64,000 nt of DNA from Humidesulfovibrio sp. (GCA_031292175.1 JARLHQ010000027.1:96099-160098), one strand, 5' to 3'; shown: positions 1-9,054, numbered from the stretch's first letter. The notes: a model not told the origin generated them from the sequence alone. Numbers and translations: made by a program.

Positions 1-224
1 GCCAGGAGGAGCGCCACGCCCAGGCAGAGGAAGGGCGGGTAGCCCTGGGCGAACAGCCAGCTGATGAGGATGACCCCCATGTAGCCGCCCGCGGCGAAAA
101 TCTCGCCGTGCGCAAAGTTGATGAGCTGAATGATGCCGTAGACCATGGTGTAACCCAGGGCCACCAGGGCGTACACCCCGCCAAGGGTGATGCCGTTCAC
201 GAGCTGCTGAAAAAAGAAGTCCAC
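1..224 (-). CDS. livH: Branched-chain amino acid ABC transporter permease LivH (5' part only)
   Basis: Only the first ~74 codons lie in the window; the gene runs off the left edge. The translation has the LivH signature GGVYALVALGYTMVYGII followed by INFAHGE, which is the start of the inner-membrane permease of the LivFGHMK importer. The start is a GTG at 224 (VDFFFQQLVNG); no ATG is available in frame between it and the upstream gene. It lies downstream of the binding-protein gene on the same strand, separated by a 12-bp hairpin, so it is probably co-transcribed at a lower level. Truncation is due to the window edge, not to mutation. Confidence 0.85.
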   Translation of the reverse strand, partial: MDFFFQQLVNGITLGGVYALVALGYTMVYGIIQLINFAHGEIFAAGGYMGVILISWLFAQGYPPFLCLGVALLL

Positions 225-245
225 TTGTGTTTGCGCCTTTTACGA

Positions 246-273
246 GCGGAGGCCCTCAGGCGAGGGCCTCCGC
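246..273 (-). promoter_or_regulatory. Intercistronic hairpin between livK-like and livH
   Basis: A perfect 12-bp inverted repeat (GCGGAGGCCCTC / GAGGGCCTCCGC) with a 4-nt loop lies between the stop of the binding-protein gene and the livH start. No U-run follows it on the transcribed (minus) strand, so it is more likely an mRNA-stabilising or attenuating element than a full terminator. Such elements commonly allow high binding-protein and low permease expression (inference). Confidence 0.6.
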
Positions 274-305
274 CACGATTTCAAATGATGGGAACGGGAC
301 AAAGA

Positions 306-1460
306 CTACTTGAACAGTTCGCCGTTCTCGGGATTCCAGTAGTTGGTGAACTTGCCGTCCTTGATGACCTGGATGACGTAGTTGGAACCGGAATCGCCGT
401 TCTCCCTGTACTTCATGTGCTTGGAGGCGCCGTCGAAGTCGAGCTTCATCATCTCGGCCTTCACCTTCTCCGGATCGGTGGAGCCGGCGGCCTTCACAGC
501 CTTCAGGTAAGCGATGGTGGAGTCGTAGGCATAGGCGGAATAGGCGCCGGGCTCACCGTACTTCTTATAGGCATCGGCGAACTTCTGGTAGGCCGGGGTG
601 GTCTTGTCGGTGTAGCCGAAGGTCAGGAACACGCCCTCGGCGTCCTTCTTGGCCAGCTCGATGAGCTGCGGATGGTACACGGCGTCCTGGGCCAGGATCT
701 TGGACTTGATGCCCATGCGGCCGATCTGGATGAGCATGGGGGCGGCGGAGGCGCTGTTCTGCAGGCTCACGTAGAAGACGTCGGGCTTGGCGGCCTTAAC
801 CTTGGTGAGCACGGCGGAGTAGTCCTTGTCGCCCTGGTTCACATGCTCGTGGCCAAGCACCTTGAGGCCGGAGCTGGCGGCGAGCTTCTCGATGTTGTCG
901 GCCAGGCCCTGGGAGTAGGTGGTCTTGTCGTCCACAATGTAGATGGTCTTGGACTTCAGCTGATCGGTCATGAACTTCACGGCGGCCTTGCTCTGGTCGT
1001 CGTCGCGGCCGCAGGTGCGGAACATGTACGGCATGCCGCGCTCGGTGACCTTCTCGTTGGTGGAGGCCGGGGTGATCATGAAGATCTTGGCGGCGATAAG
1101 GGGCTCGGAGGCCGGGATGGTGGCGCTGGAGCAGTACGCGCCGATGACGGCGGTGGCCTTCTCATTGATGAGCTTGTTGGCGGCGGCCACGGCCTGGCGC
1201 GGATCGCAGGCGTCGTCTTCGGCCTGGAGGTTCACGGGGCCCTGGGCGCCCATTTCGGGGTTCATGACCTCGATGGCGGCCAAAACGCCGTTCTTGATGT
1301 CATTGCCGTCGGCGGCGTACTGGCCGGTCAGGGGACCCAGGCTGCCGATCGTGATGCCGGCTTTGGAAGCCTCGGCTTTCTTCTCGTCTTTCTTGCCGCA
1401 GCCCGCAACCACGAACGACGCGAGAAGCAGCACGGAAAGCAGGTACAATGCGCGTTTCAT
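306..1460 (-). CDS. livK: Branched-chain amino acid ABC transporter substrate-binding lipoprotein
   Basis: A 384-aa protein beginning with a lipoprotein signal peptide (MKRALYLLSVLLLASFVVAG then CGKK; lipobox V-A-G-C at about residues 17-20) and continuing as a type I periplasmic-binding fold (Peripla_BP_6). Recognisable elements are ITIGSLGPLTGQYAADG near residue 40 and CDPRQAVAAANKLI near residue 85. It would capture Leu/Ile/Val or related amino acids in the periplasm and deliver them to LivHM. It sits between livG and livH, a different order from the usual binding-protein-first operon. The start has AATTAAAGGGGGATTATCGAG upstream, containing a good GGGGG/AGG ribosome-binding site. Exact ligand cannot be told from sequence. 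Confidence 0.9.
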   Translation of the reverse strand: MKRALYLLSVLLLASFVVAGCGKKDEKKAEASKAGITIGSLGPLTGQYAADGNDIKNGVLAAIEVMNPEMGAQGPVNLQAEDDACDPRQAVAAANKLINEKATAVIGAYCSSATIPASEPLIAAKIFMITPASTNEKVTERGMPYMFRTCGRDDDQSKAAVKFMTDQLKSKTIYIVDDKTTYSQGLADNIEKLAASSGLKVLGHEHVNQGDKDYSAVLTKVKAAKPDVFYVSLQNSASAAPMLIQIGRMGIKSKILAQDAVYHPQLIELAKKDAEGVFLTFGYTDKTTPAYQKFADAYKKYGEPGAYSAYAYDSTIAYLKAVKAAGSTDPEKVKAEMMKLDFDGASKHMKYRENGDSGSNYVIQVIKDGKFTNYWNPENGELFK

Positions 1461-1475
1461 CTCGATAATCCCCCT

Positions 1476-2240
1476 TTAATTAAGTTCATTGCCCAGATAC
1501 GCCTCGATGACCCGCGGATCGCGCTGAATCTCTTCAGGCTTGCCCTCGGCGATCATCACGCCGTGATCAAGAACGACGATGTGGCGGCAAATGCCCATGA
1601 CCACCTTCATGTCGTGCTCTACCATGAGAATGTTGACGCCGCGCTCGCTGATGCGCCCGATGGTGTGCATGAGTTCGCGGCTTTCCGCCGGGTTGAGTCC
1701 CGCGGCGGGCTCGTCGAGAAGGATTGTCTTGGGTTCGGTCGCCAGGGCGCGGGCAATCTCCAGCCGGCGTTGCAACCCGTACGCCATGTTCGAGGCCAGC
1801 TCCCCCGCGAACGCCCCCAACCCCATGAAGTCCAGGGCTTGCAAGGACTTTTCGCGGATGACCGCCTCCTCCCGCTTCTGCGCCGGGGAGCGCAGGATGG
1901 CCCCCAGCACGCCCGCCCGGGTGCGGCAATGCTGTGCCACCATGACGTTCTCAAGGGCCGTCATGTTCTGAAACAAGCGGATGTTCTGGAAGGTGCGCGC
2001 CACGCCGAGCGCCAGAATCTTATGCGGGCGCAGGGAGCGCAACGGCTTGCCGTCGTAGCTCACCTGCCCGGCAGAGGTCTGGTACACGCCGGTAATGACG
2101 TTAAAAACCGTGGTCTTGCCTGCGCCATTAGGCCCGATGAGACCGACGATGTCTCCCTCGCGAACGCGGAAGGAAACGTCGGTCAGAGCCTGTAGCCCGC
2201 CGAAGCGGACACTGATTTCGGAAAGTTCCAAAGTTGCCAT
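1476..2240 (-). CDS. livG: Branched-chain amino acid ABC transporter ATP-binding protein LivG
   Basis: A 254-aa ABC ATPase of the LivG type: Walker A GPNGAGKTT near residue 37, the long insertion typical of LivG after the Q-loop region (RTFQNIRLFQNMTALENVMV), signature region MAYGLQRRLEIARALA (the canonical SGGQ is replaced by AYGLQ, normal for LivG), Walker B ILLDEPAAGLNP and the switch His in MVEHDM. It energises the importer from the cytoplasmic side. It is the first gene of the minus-strand operon seen here, 15 bp ahead of the binding protein. The second ATPase (LivF) and LivM are presumably beyond the left edge. Confidence 0.93.
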   Translation of the reverse strand: MATLELSEISVRFGGLQALTDVSFRVREGDIVGLIGPNGAGKTTVFNVITGVYQTSAGQVSYDGKPLRSLRPHKILALGVARTFQNIRLFQNMTALENVMVAQHCRTRAGVLGAILRSPAQKREEAVIREKSLQALDFMGLGAFAGELASNMAYGLQRRLEIARALATEPKTILLDEPAAGLNPAESRELMHTIGRISERGVNILMVEHDMKVVMGICRHIVVLDHGVMIAEGKPEEIQRDPRVIEAYLGNELN

Positions 2241-2484
2241 AGGTGCCGTCGACTATACAGACGCCTGGCGATTAAAATCAAGGGTGTAGATTTACAAATT
2301 TTGTCAGCGTACACCAAAATCGGCTCACGTCAAAGACTTTCTCATGAAATTAGCCAAACACCAGAATAATATTCTGTACGCAGCCGGGCTTTGGGATTCG
2401 TTTTCTCCCCGGCGGGCGCACTTGCCCGTGGCCGGAAATCGGGCTATGAGTCACTTTTTTACACCAATCCCAAAAAGAGACCCC

Positions 2485-4143
2485 ATGACCGACCGTCCTA
2501 TTACTTTCGACAAAGGACCGCGCCCCAGGACTACCATCCTGGAGGATTTGCTGGATATCGATGCCCGACTGCTGGCCCAGGTGGCCCGCAGGATGAAGCT
2601 GGTGCAGCGCGCCGCGGGGGGCCGCCAGGTGCTCGACCGCGAGCTGGAGAAGCAACTCTGGGGCGCCTTCGACCAGTTGAGCCGCCAGCAGAATCTGGAC
2701 CCGCGCCTCACGCGCCAGCTCTTCGCCCTTTTGGGCAGCTTCGGCCTGGAAGGCCACAACGCACGCCGCGCGGCGGACAAGCCCTTCACCCTGGTGCCCC
2801 GCTCCGAGGCCGCCGACATCGACATCACTGGACCACGCTCACGCGCCTACACACGCATGCTGGCCGTGTTGGCCGCCGCCACCAACCAGCCTGTGCTTCT
2901 CGCGGGCGTGGTGCTTTCCGACCCGCTCATCGAGCTGGTGAAGGCGCTCAACCAGTGCGGAGCGCACCTCTCCTGGACCGAAGACAGCCTGGCCGCCAGC
3001 GCTCCGGAGAAGTTCACCGAAGATTTTCCGTTGCGCTTCGAGGAGGTCCTCGTCTTCGCGGGTGAGGAACCCTTTACCCTGTATGCCCTGCTGGCCTTCG
3101 CCCTGCGCGAGACCGGGCGCAGCAAGTTCGCAGGCGGCGCGAGCCTGAAGGCCCTCGACCTGCGCCCGCTCGACGCGCTTTTGCCCGTGCTCGGCGCGCG
3201 GCTGGCCCCCATGAATCCGCGCACGCGCGGCCTGCCCGCCCGGCTGGAATCCGGCGGCCGCATGGCCACGCGCCTGCAGCTGGGACCGGATACGCCGCCG
3301 CTGTTCGCTCAGGCCCTGGCGTTGGCCGCCTGGAGCTACCCCGACGGGCTGCGCCTGGCGCTGTCCTCCGATCCCAGGGCCGCGGGCGCACAGGCCGCCG
3401 CGCTGGACGAGGCGGTGGCCGTGCTGAATCTCTGCCAGGTGAAGGCCGAACGCCGTGGCGAGGAATATGTCGTTCCGTCGGGCACGCCCAAGCTGCACAA
3501 GGTTCCATCCCTGCCCATGGATCCGGCGCTCTCGGCGTACGTCCTGGCCCTGCCCGCCCTGGCCGGCGGCTTTGCCCGGCTTTCGGGCAAACTCACGCTG
3601 CCCGAGGCCGTGCTGGCCGACTTCAAGGCCCTGGGGCTCGAACCGGGCTTCGAGGGGGGCGCGGCCATCTGCCGCAACGCCCCGCTGAATCCCGGACAGA
3701 GCCTCGCCATGGGCCGCACGCCCAAATTCCTGCCCTTGGCCCTGGCCCTGGCTGTGAAGGCTGGCAACGCCCGCGTGGCCCTGCCCGCCGGAGCGGAGGC
3801 CCCAGCCTCCCGCGCCTGGGCCATGGACCTGCTGGACCGCCTGGGCGCAGGCTACGAGGACACGGAAGAATCGTCGCGCGAGGAGCTTGTGGTCACCAGC
3901 GGGCCCTCCCGCGCCTGGGAAGGCGTGTGGACCACCCCCGATCCCTGGTGCACCCTCGGCCTGGCCCTCTTGTCCTTCATCCGTCCGGGCATCTCGCTCG
4001 ACAATCCCGGCGGCTTGGCCGCCCTGTGGCCCCGTTTCTGGGCCCTATTCAACGCCCTGCCCGTGGTGCGCGACGCCGCGCCCGCGCCCAAGGAACCCGA
4101 AAAGCATGACACGAAGCCCAAAAATCGACGCATCCGCGTCTGA
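2485..4143 (+). CDS. Chorismate-mutase-like / EPSP-synthase-like fusion, catalytic residues degenerate
   Basis: A 552-aa protein. Residues ~15-85 form a helical segment resembling AroQ-type chorismate mutase (ILEDLLDIDARLLAQVARR...). The remainder aligns by pattern to 3-phosphoshikimate 1-carboxyvinyltransferase (EPSPS): a GPRSRAYTRMLAVLAAAT block where EPSPS has PGSKSxTNRALLLAALA, LSDPLIELVKALNQCGA where it has LLSDD...LxxLGA, and a DLRPLDALLPVLGA block where it has RPIGPLLDALRxLGA. The phosphate/PEP-binding Lys of GSKS and the GNAGT loop are not conserved, so activity is doubtful. The ATG at 2485 was chosen because AAAGAGA lies just upstream; an in-frame ATG at 2446 is possible. The downstream gene overlaps its end. 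It might be a pseudoenzyme or a diverged shikimate-pathway enzyme. Confidence 0.65.
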   Translation: MTDRPITFDKGPRPRTTILEDLLDIDARLLAQVARRMKLVQRAAGGRQVLDRELEKQLWGAFDQLSRQQNLDPRLTRQLFALLGSFGLEGHNARRAADKPFTLVPRSEAADIDITGPRSRAYTRMLAVLAAATNQPVLLAGVVLSDPLIELVKALNQCGAHLSWTEDSLAASAPEKFTEDFPLRFEEVLVFAGEEPFTLYALLAFALRETGRSKFAGGASLKALDLRPLDALLPVLGARLAPMNPRTRGLPARLESGGRMATRLQLGPDTPPLFAQALALAAWSYPDGLRLALSSDPRAAGAQAAALDEAVAVLNLCQVKAERRGEEYVVPSGTPKLHKVPSLPMDPALSAYVLALPALAGGFARLSGKLTLPEAVLADFKALGLEPGFEGGAAICRNAPLNPGQSLAMGRTPKFLPLALALAVKAGNARVALPAGAEAPASRAWAMDLLDRLGAGYEDTEESSREELVVTSGPSRAWEGVWTTPDPWCTLGLALLSFIRPGISLDNPGGLAALWPRFWALFNALPVVRDAAPAPKEPEKHDTKPKNRRIRV

Positions 4144-4402
4144 CGTCGAGGCCACCGCCCGCGCCGAAGCGGAGATGGCCGGTTTCACCGCCGAGCGTGA
4201 CGCCTGCGTTGCGCGCTGCCGCGAACTTATGGCCGCGGAGGATCCCGCCAACGGGATTTTCCACGCGGCTGAAATTTTCCGCCTGCGCCAGGATAAGCTG
4301 CGCCTTGAGGTGGAGATGGAGTTCCGGCGCAAAAAGATCAACCGCATCCGCCTGGGCATGGAGGACACCTCCATACCCACCCCCGGCGGCTTGCCCTTCT
4401 AG
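4106..4402 (+). CDS. Small helical conserved-type protein of unknown function
   Basis: A 98-aa charged protein, rich in Glu, Arg and Ala, that should be mostly alpha-helical (AEIFRLRQDKLRLEVEMEFR in the middle). No family is recognised. Its ATG lies 38 bp inside the end of the preceding EPSPS-like gene and its stop is 43 bp before aconitase, so it is translationally coupled and part of the same operon. The codon pattern is in keeping with its neighbours. Function unknown. Confidence 0.65.
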   Translation: MTRSPKIDASASDVEATARAEAEMAGFTAERDACVARCRELMAAEDPANGIFHAAEIFRLRQDKLRLEVEMEFRRKKINRIRLGMEDTSIPTPGGLPF

Positions 4403-4445
4403 ATCCCGCAGCAAGAAATCCCAAGGCAGCAAAGGAGCATCTCGC

Positions 4446-6368
4446 ATGGCCAAAGCCCGCAACCTCACGCAGAAAATCATCGCGCAGCATCTTGTTTCGG
4501 GGAAGATGACCCCCGGCAGCGAGATCGGCCTGCGCATAGACCAGACCCTGACCCAGGACGCCACCGGCACCATGGCCTACCTCCAGTTCGAGGCCATCGG
4601 CATCCCGCGCGTGCGCACCGAACTCTCCGTGAGCTACGTGGACCACAACACGCTGCAGACCGGCTTCCGCAACCCGGACGACCACCGCTATCTGCGCACC
4701 ATCGCCGACAAGTACGGCATCGTTTACTCGCCCACGGGCACGGGCATCTGCCATCAGCTGCACCTGGAGAATTTCGCCAAGCCCGGCAAGACGCTCATCG
4801 GCTCCGATTCCCACACCCCCACCGCAGGCGGCGTGGGCGCGCTGGCCATCGGCGCGGGCGGCCTGTCCGTGGCGCTCGCCATGGCTGGCGAGGCCTACAT
4901 GCTGCCCATGCCCAAGGTGGTGCGCGTGAATCTGACCGGAGAGCTTACCGGCTGGGCCAGCGCCAAGGACGTGATCTTGCACCTGCTTGGCCTGTTGAGC
5001 GTCAAGGGCGGCGTGGGCAAGGTCATGGAGTTCGCCGGCCCCGGCGTGGCCACGCTCACCGTGCCGGAGCGCGCCACCATCACCAACATGGGAGCGGAGC
5101 TGGGCGCCACCACAAGCATCTTCCCCAGCGATGGCCAAACGAAAAAATTCCTCGCCCGCATGGGCCGTCCCGAAGACTTCATCGCCCTGGCCGCCGATCC
5201 CAAGGCCACCTACGATGAGGAGGTCGAGATCGACCTCTCCGCGCTGGAGCCCCTGGCCGCGGCCCCGCACATGCCCGACCGCATGGTGCGCATCAAGGAC
5301 CTGGACGGCATGAAGGTGGACCAGGCGGCCATCGGCTCCTGCACCAACTCCTCCTACACCGACCTCAAGGCCACGGCGCAGATCCTGAAGGACAAGCGCA
5401 TCGATCCCTCCACCGACCTGCTCATCGCTCCGGGCTCCAAGCAGGTGCTGAAGCTCCTCACCGCCGAGGGGCTGCTCGACCCCCTGCTGGACGCGGGCGC
5501 GCGCATCCTCGAATGCGCCTGCGGCCCGTGTATCGGCATCGGCGGTTCGCCGGTCTCCAAGGGTGTTTGCGCGCGCACCTTCAACCGCAACTTTGAAGGC
5601 CGCAGCGGTACTCAGGACGCCCAGGTGTACCTAGTGAGCCCGCTCACCGCCGTCAACGCGGCCCTGAATGGCAAATTTACCGATCCCGCCACCTGGGGCG
5701 CCCCGCCCAAGAAGGCCGAACTGCCCAAGCGCGTGCCCAGCATCCGCCAGCTTTTCGTTTTCCCCCCGAAGGATGGCTCCCAGGTGGAGATCCTGCGCGG
5801 GCCGAACATCGTGGCCCTGGAGCGCTTCGGCGACCTGCCGCGGAAGCTTGAAGGCAAGATCGCCCTCAAGGTCGGCGACAACATCACCACCGACCACATC
5901 ATGCCCGCGGGCGCGGCCATCATGGCCCTCAGGTCCAACATCCCGGCCATCTCCGAGCATGTGTTCACCAAGGTTGATCCCGAATTTGTGAAGCGCATCA
6001 GGGAACTGGGTGGCGGGTTTATTCTGGGTGGCGAAAACTACGGCCAAGGCTCCAGCCGCGAGCACGCGGCGCTGGCCCCGCGCCACCTGGGCGTGCGCGC
6101 GGTCATCGTGAAGAGTCTGGCGCGCATCCACCGCGCCAACCTGGTGAACTTCGGCATCCTGCCGCTCTTGCTCATCAACAAGGACGACTACGAGACCCTG
6201 GCCCAAGGCGCGGAGCTCACCATCCCGGCCGCCGACATCAAGCCCGGCAAGCCCATCGACCTGCTGGTGGCTGGCGGCGCCAAAGTGACCGTGACAAATG
6301 ATTTGACGGCCAAGGAACTGGAGATTATCCAATCGGGCGGACTACTCAACACCGTGCGGATTTCCTGA
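4446..6368 (+). CDS. acn: Aconitate hydratase (short, ~640-aa type)
   Basis: A 640-aa aconitase that interconverts citrate and isocitrate through a [4Fe-4S] cluster. The three cluster cysteines are visible as IGSCTNSS (one Cys) and CACGPCIG (two Cys). The N-terminal IGSDSHTPTAGGVGALAIGAGG and the C-terminal swivel domain (GDNITTDHIMPAG, then ENYGQGSSREHAALAPRHLG) are intact. At 640 aa it is shorter than AcnA/AcnB (~860-890) and matches the compact type found in Aquifex and Desulfovibrio. The start at 4446 is supported by AAAGGAG eight to nine bases upstream. It supports the oxidative or biosynthetic branch to 2-oxoglutarate. Confidence 0.96.
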   Translation: MAKARNLTQKIIAQHLVSGKMTPGSEIGLRIDQTLTQDATGTMAYLQFEAIGIPRVRTELSVSYVDHNTLQTGFRNPDDHRYLRTIADKYGIVYSPTGTGICHQLHLENFAKPGKTLIGSDSHTPTAGGVGALAIGAGGLSVALAMAGEAYMLPMPKVVRVNLTGELTGWASAKDVILHLLGLLSVKGGVGKVMEFAGPGVATLTVPERATITNMGAELGATTSIFPSDGQTKKFLARMGRPEDFIALAADPKATYDEEVEIDLSALEPLAAAPHMPDRMVRIKDLDGMKVDQAAIGSCTNSSYTDLKATAQILKDKRIDPSTDLLIAPGSKQVLKLLTAEGLLDPLLDAGARILECACGPCIGIGGSPVSKGVCARTFNRNFEGRSGTQDAQVYLVSPLTAVNAALNGKFTDPATWGAPPKKAELPKRVPSIRQLFVFPPKDGSQVEILRGPNIVALERFGDLPRKLEGKIALKVGDNITTDHIMPAGAAIMALRSNIPAISEHVFTKVDPEFVKRIRELGGGFILGGENYGQGSSREHAALAPRHLGVRAVIVKSLARIHRANLVNFGILPLLLINKDDYETLAQGAELTIPAADIKPGKPIDLLVAGGAKVTVTNDLTAKELEIIQSGGLLNTVRIS

Positions 6369-6441
6369 CAGGCCGAAAGGCTCGCAGGGTCCGCCGCACG
6401 CTTCTAGGCAGCACTTTAGTCCGCAAAGCACCGGAGACAAC

Positions 6442-8352
6442 ATGCTCGAAAGGTTACGCCAGAACGCCGAGAGCTGGGGCATAAAAATTGCCTTTGCCAT
6501 TATCATCATGGTCTTCATCTTCTACTTCGGCATGGGCAGTTTCACGGAGAAAAAAGAAGCCGTGGTGGCCTATGTGGGCGGAGATCCCATCTCCGCACGG
6601 GAGTATCAGAAGTCCTATGAGGACGCCGTATCGTCCATGCGCCGCCAGAACCCCGACGCCAGCGCGGAGGAATTGAACACCCCGCAGTTCAAGCAGGCGG
6701 TTCTGACCCAGCTGGTCAACGCCAAGCTCCTGCTCAGCGCGGCCGACAAGATGGGAATCACCGTGTCCGCGGCGGAGCTGCGCGCCGTCATCAGCGGCAT
6801 CCCGGCCTTCAAGGGCCCCAACGGCGTCTTTGACCCCGCCCTATACAAGCAAGCCCTGGCCCAGAACCACACCACTCCGCTCCAGTTCGAGAACGATCTC
6901 AGGCGCGAACAGGTGATGCAGAAGCTGGAAGGCTACACCGCCGTCGCCGCCATGGTCACCGAACCCGAAGCTAAAGGCTTGTTCCAGTGGGCGCGTGAGA
7001 ATGTGCGCCTGGACACCTTGAGCTTCCCGGTGAAGACCTTCGCCGAGCAGGTGAAGCCCAGCGACGCGCAAATCACGGCCTACTATGACCAGAACAAGAA
7101 CAGCTTCAAAGAGCCTGCGCGTATCCGTCTAGAATACCTGCCCATCTCCGCCGCTGATCTGGCCGCTGGCCAGAAGGTCAGCGACGAGGAAGTGAAGAAG
7201 CAGTACGACGCCAACGCGGACACCTACAAGCACCCGGCGCAGGTGCATGCGCGGCATATCCTGCTGCTCGTGCCCGCCAACGCTCCCCAGGCCGCTTCGG
7301 ACAAGGCCCTTGCCGAGATCAAGGGCATCCAGTCCCAGCTCAAGAAGGGCGGGAGCTTCGAAACTCTGGCCAAGAAATACTCGCAGGATCCCGGCAGCGC
7401 CCCCAAAGGCGGCGAGTTGCCTTGGTTCTCGCAGGGCGCCATGGTCAAGCCCTTTGAGGACGCGGCCCTGGCCCTCAAGCCCGGTCAGGTCAGCGAGCCT
7501 GTGCGCACCCAGTACGGCTGGCACCTGATCAAGGTCGATGCCGTCCGCCCGGCGGGCAAGGTGCTGTTCGAAGAGGCCGCCCCGGAAATCCGTAAACACT
7601 TGGCCGAGGAACACGCCAGCGACAAGGTCAACGAAATCCTCGACCAGAGCATGGACCAGATCGCCGCCGGCGTGAAGCTGGCCAAGATAGCCCAGGATCT
7701 GGGCCTTGCGACCAAGAAAAGCGATATGCTCGACATGCAGACCCTGCAGACCGTCTTCGGCCTCAAGAAAGAGGCCGCGGAGACCCTGTTCGCCCTGGCC
7801 GATGGAACGAGCGCCACGGCCCCGTTGTCCATGGAGCCCTCGCGCGGCTATCTCCTGGCTGAGAAAATCGAGGGCACGCCCGAAACCGTGCTGCCCCTCG
7901 ACAAGGTCAAGGACAAGGTCGTTGCCGCCCTGAAGCTGGAGGAAGGACGCAAGCAGGCCATGGAAAAGGCCAAGGCCGTGCTGGCTGAGCTCGCGAGCCC
8001 CGACGCCCAGGCCAAGGTTCTGGCCCAGTACAAGGCGGACTTCAAGACCAGCGCCCCGCTTGACCGCCAGAGCGCCATCGCCCAGGTCGGCGGCAATCCG
8101 CAGCTCCTGCAGGACATGTTCGCCGCTGCGGACAAGAACTGGCTCAAGCAGCCCTACGAGCTGCCCGAAGCCGTGGTCCTGGCCCGCGTGAGCGAACGCA
8201 TCCCCGCCCCTGAAGACGCCTGGGAGAAGGAAAAGAGCGTCTGGATCGGCCAGAGCGCGGCCGCCTTCCGCCAGGAGGTCTTCGAGGCCCTGCTCAAGAA
8301 TCTGCGCGCCACCACCAAAGTGGAGATTGTGCGGCAGGATCTGCTGAACTAG
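6442..8352 (+). CDS. Membrane-anchored peptidyl-prolyl isomerase, SurA/PpiD type
   Basis: A 636-aa protein with one N-terminal membrane helix (IKIAFAIIIMVFIFYFGMGS, residues ~14-33), a SurA_N-type chaperone region (~40-190) and a parvulin domain at ~265-365 (VHARHILLLVP ... FETLAKKYSQDPGSAPKGGEL ... YGWHLIKV). It is anchored in the inner membrane with the bulk in the periplasm, where it should assist folding of exported proteins. Length and topology match PpiD. It follows aconitase by 73 bp and ends just before a strong terminator; aconitase next to this gene is a recurring Desulfovibrio arrangement. Confidence 0.92.
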   Translation: MLERLRQNAESWGIKIAFAIIIMVFIFYFGMGSFTEKKEAVVAYVGGDPISAREYQKSYEDAVSSMRRQNPDASAEELNTPQFKQAVLTQLVNAKLLLSAADKMGITVSAAELRAVISGIPAFKGPNGVFDPALYKQALAQNHTTPLQFENDLRREQVMQKLEGYTAVAAMVTEPEAKGLFQWARENVRLDTLSFPVKTFAEQVKPSDAQITAYYDQNKNSFKEPARIRLEYLPISAADLAAGQKVSDEEVKKQYDANADTYKHPAQVHARHILLLVPANAPQAASDKALAEIKGIQSQLKKGGSFETLAKKYSQDPGSAPKGGELPWFSQGAMVKPFEDAALALKPGQVSEPVRTQYGWHLIKVDAVRPAGKVLFEEAAPEIRKHLAEEHASDKVNEILDQSMDQIAAGVKLAKIAQDLGLATKKSDMLDMQTLQTVFGLKKEAAETLFALADGTSATAPLSMEPSRGYLLAEKIEGTPETVLPLDKVKDKVVAALKLEEGRKQAMEKAKAVLAELASPDAQAKVLAQYKADFKTSAPLDRQSAIAQVGGNPQLLQDMFAAADKNWLKQPYELPEAVVLARVSERIPAPEDAWEKEKSVWIGQSAAAFRQEVFEALLKNLRATTKVEIVRQDLLN

Positions 8353-8376
8353 CACGCCCAAGCATCTGCAAAATGG

Positions 8377-8409
8377 AAGGGGGACGGCCAAGGCTGTCCC
8401 CTTTTTTTT
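8377..8409 (+). terminator. Rho-independent terminator after the PPIase gene
   Basis: GGGGACGGCC, a 2-nt loop, GGCTGTCCCC and then eight T residues. It closes the plus-strand operon 2485-8352. Confidence 0.9.
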
Positions 8410-8480
8410 GCTGCCGCGCCAATCCGGGGCTGAGGCCCTTTGGCGGAGAAACGGGGGGGATCATCCCCCCAGGAACATCC

Positions 8481-8915
8481 TTACTCCGTAACGCCCTCAA
8501 GATATCTCGGGTGTAGTTGCGGTTGCCGGTCGGCCTCATAGGCTTCGCCCAGGGGTGTGGGGGCCGCCCCCATCGCCTTCTCGTACCCCGCGCCCCAATC
8601 GCGCATGGTCACCAGAATAGGGAACAGTCCCAGCCCCGACTCGGTGAGGGAGTACTCCACACGCGGCGGCACCTGACGGTAGACCTCGCGGTGGATCAAC
8701 CCATCAGCCTCCAGTTCGCGCAGCTGCCGCGTGAGCATGCGGTCTGTCACCTCAGGCATTCCCCGCCGCAGTTCGCTGAAGCGCAACACACCCGCCTGCC
8801 CCAAATGGTACAGAATGATGGGCTTCCATTTCCCCCCCATGACCGAGAGCGCCAGCTCAAAAAAACAGCGGTATTTCTTGCCTCCCAGTTCCTTCATCGC
8901 GCAGTGGCCGGTCAT
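8481..8915 (-). CDS. HxlR-family transcriptional regulator
   Basis: A 144-aa winged-helix regulator of the HxlR/MarR-like group: MGGKWKPIILYHLGQAGVLR begins the DNA-binding region, followed by FSELRRGMPEVTDRMLTRQL (recognition helix) and a wing ending in VEYSLTESG. HxlR proteins often sense electrophiles or redox state through an N-terminal cysteine; here Cys lies in MTGHC and KKYRC. The ATG at 8915 was preferred over 8939 because GGAGGG lies five bases upstream. It is divergent from a flavin oxidoreductase, with a palindrome in between, the standard layout of HxlR regulators controlling a neighbouring detoxification gene and themselves. Confidence 0.9.
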   Translation of the reverse strand: MTGHCAMKELGGKKYRCFFELALSVMGGKWKPIILYHLGQAGVLRFSELRRGMPEVTDRMLTRQLRELEADGLIHREVYRQVPPRVEYSLTESGLGLFPILVTMRDWGAGYEKAMGAAPTPLGEAYEADRQPQLHPRYLEGVTE

Positions 8916-8944
8916 GTTTCCCTCCAGGTCGTGCATCATTACTA

Positions 8945-8959
8945 TACTATTTGATAGTA
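8945..8959. promoter_or_regulatory. Palindromic operator, probably for the HxlR regulator
   Basis: TACTAT-TTG-ATAGTA, a perfect 6-bp inverted repeat in the divergent promoter region between the HxlR gene and the oxidoreductase gene. HxlR-family regulators (QorR, YodB, HypR) bind short AT-rich palindromes of this general form. Binding is inferred. Confidence 0.6.
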
Positions 8960-9054
8960 CCAGACAAAATATTCAGTACTTGCCACAAATGGTGGTAGTC
9001 CATATGAACTAGGCGTCCCGGCTTCGGGAGTCAAGCACACTCATCGGAGGTCAT

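Noticed and set aside
1..224. livH as a truncated pseudogene
   Set aside because: The frame is intact and simply runs off the window edge.
108..2195. Long open frame antisense to livK/livG
   Set aside because: It is the shadow expected opposite high-GC coding sequence; the opposite strand encodes clear ABC transporter components.
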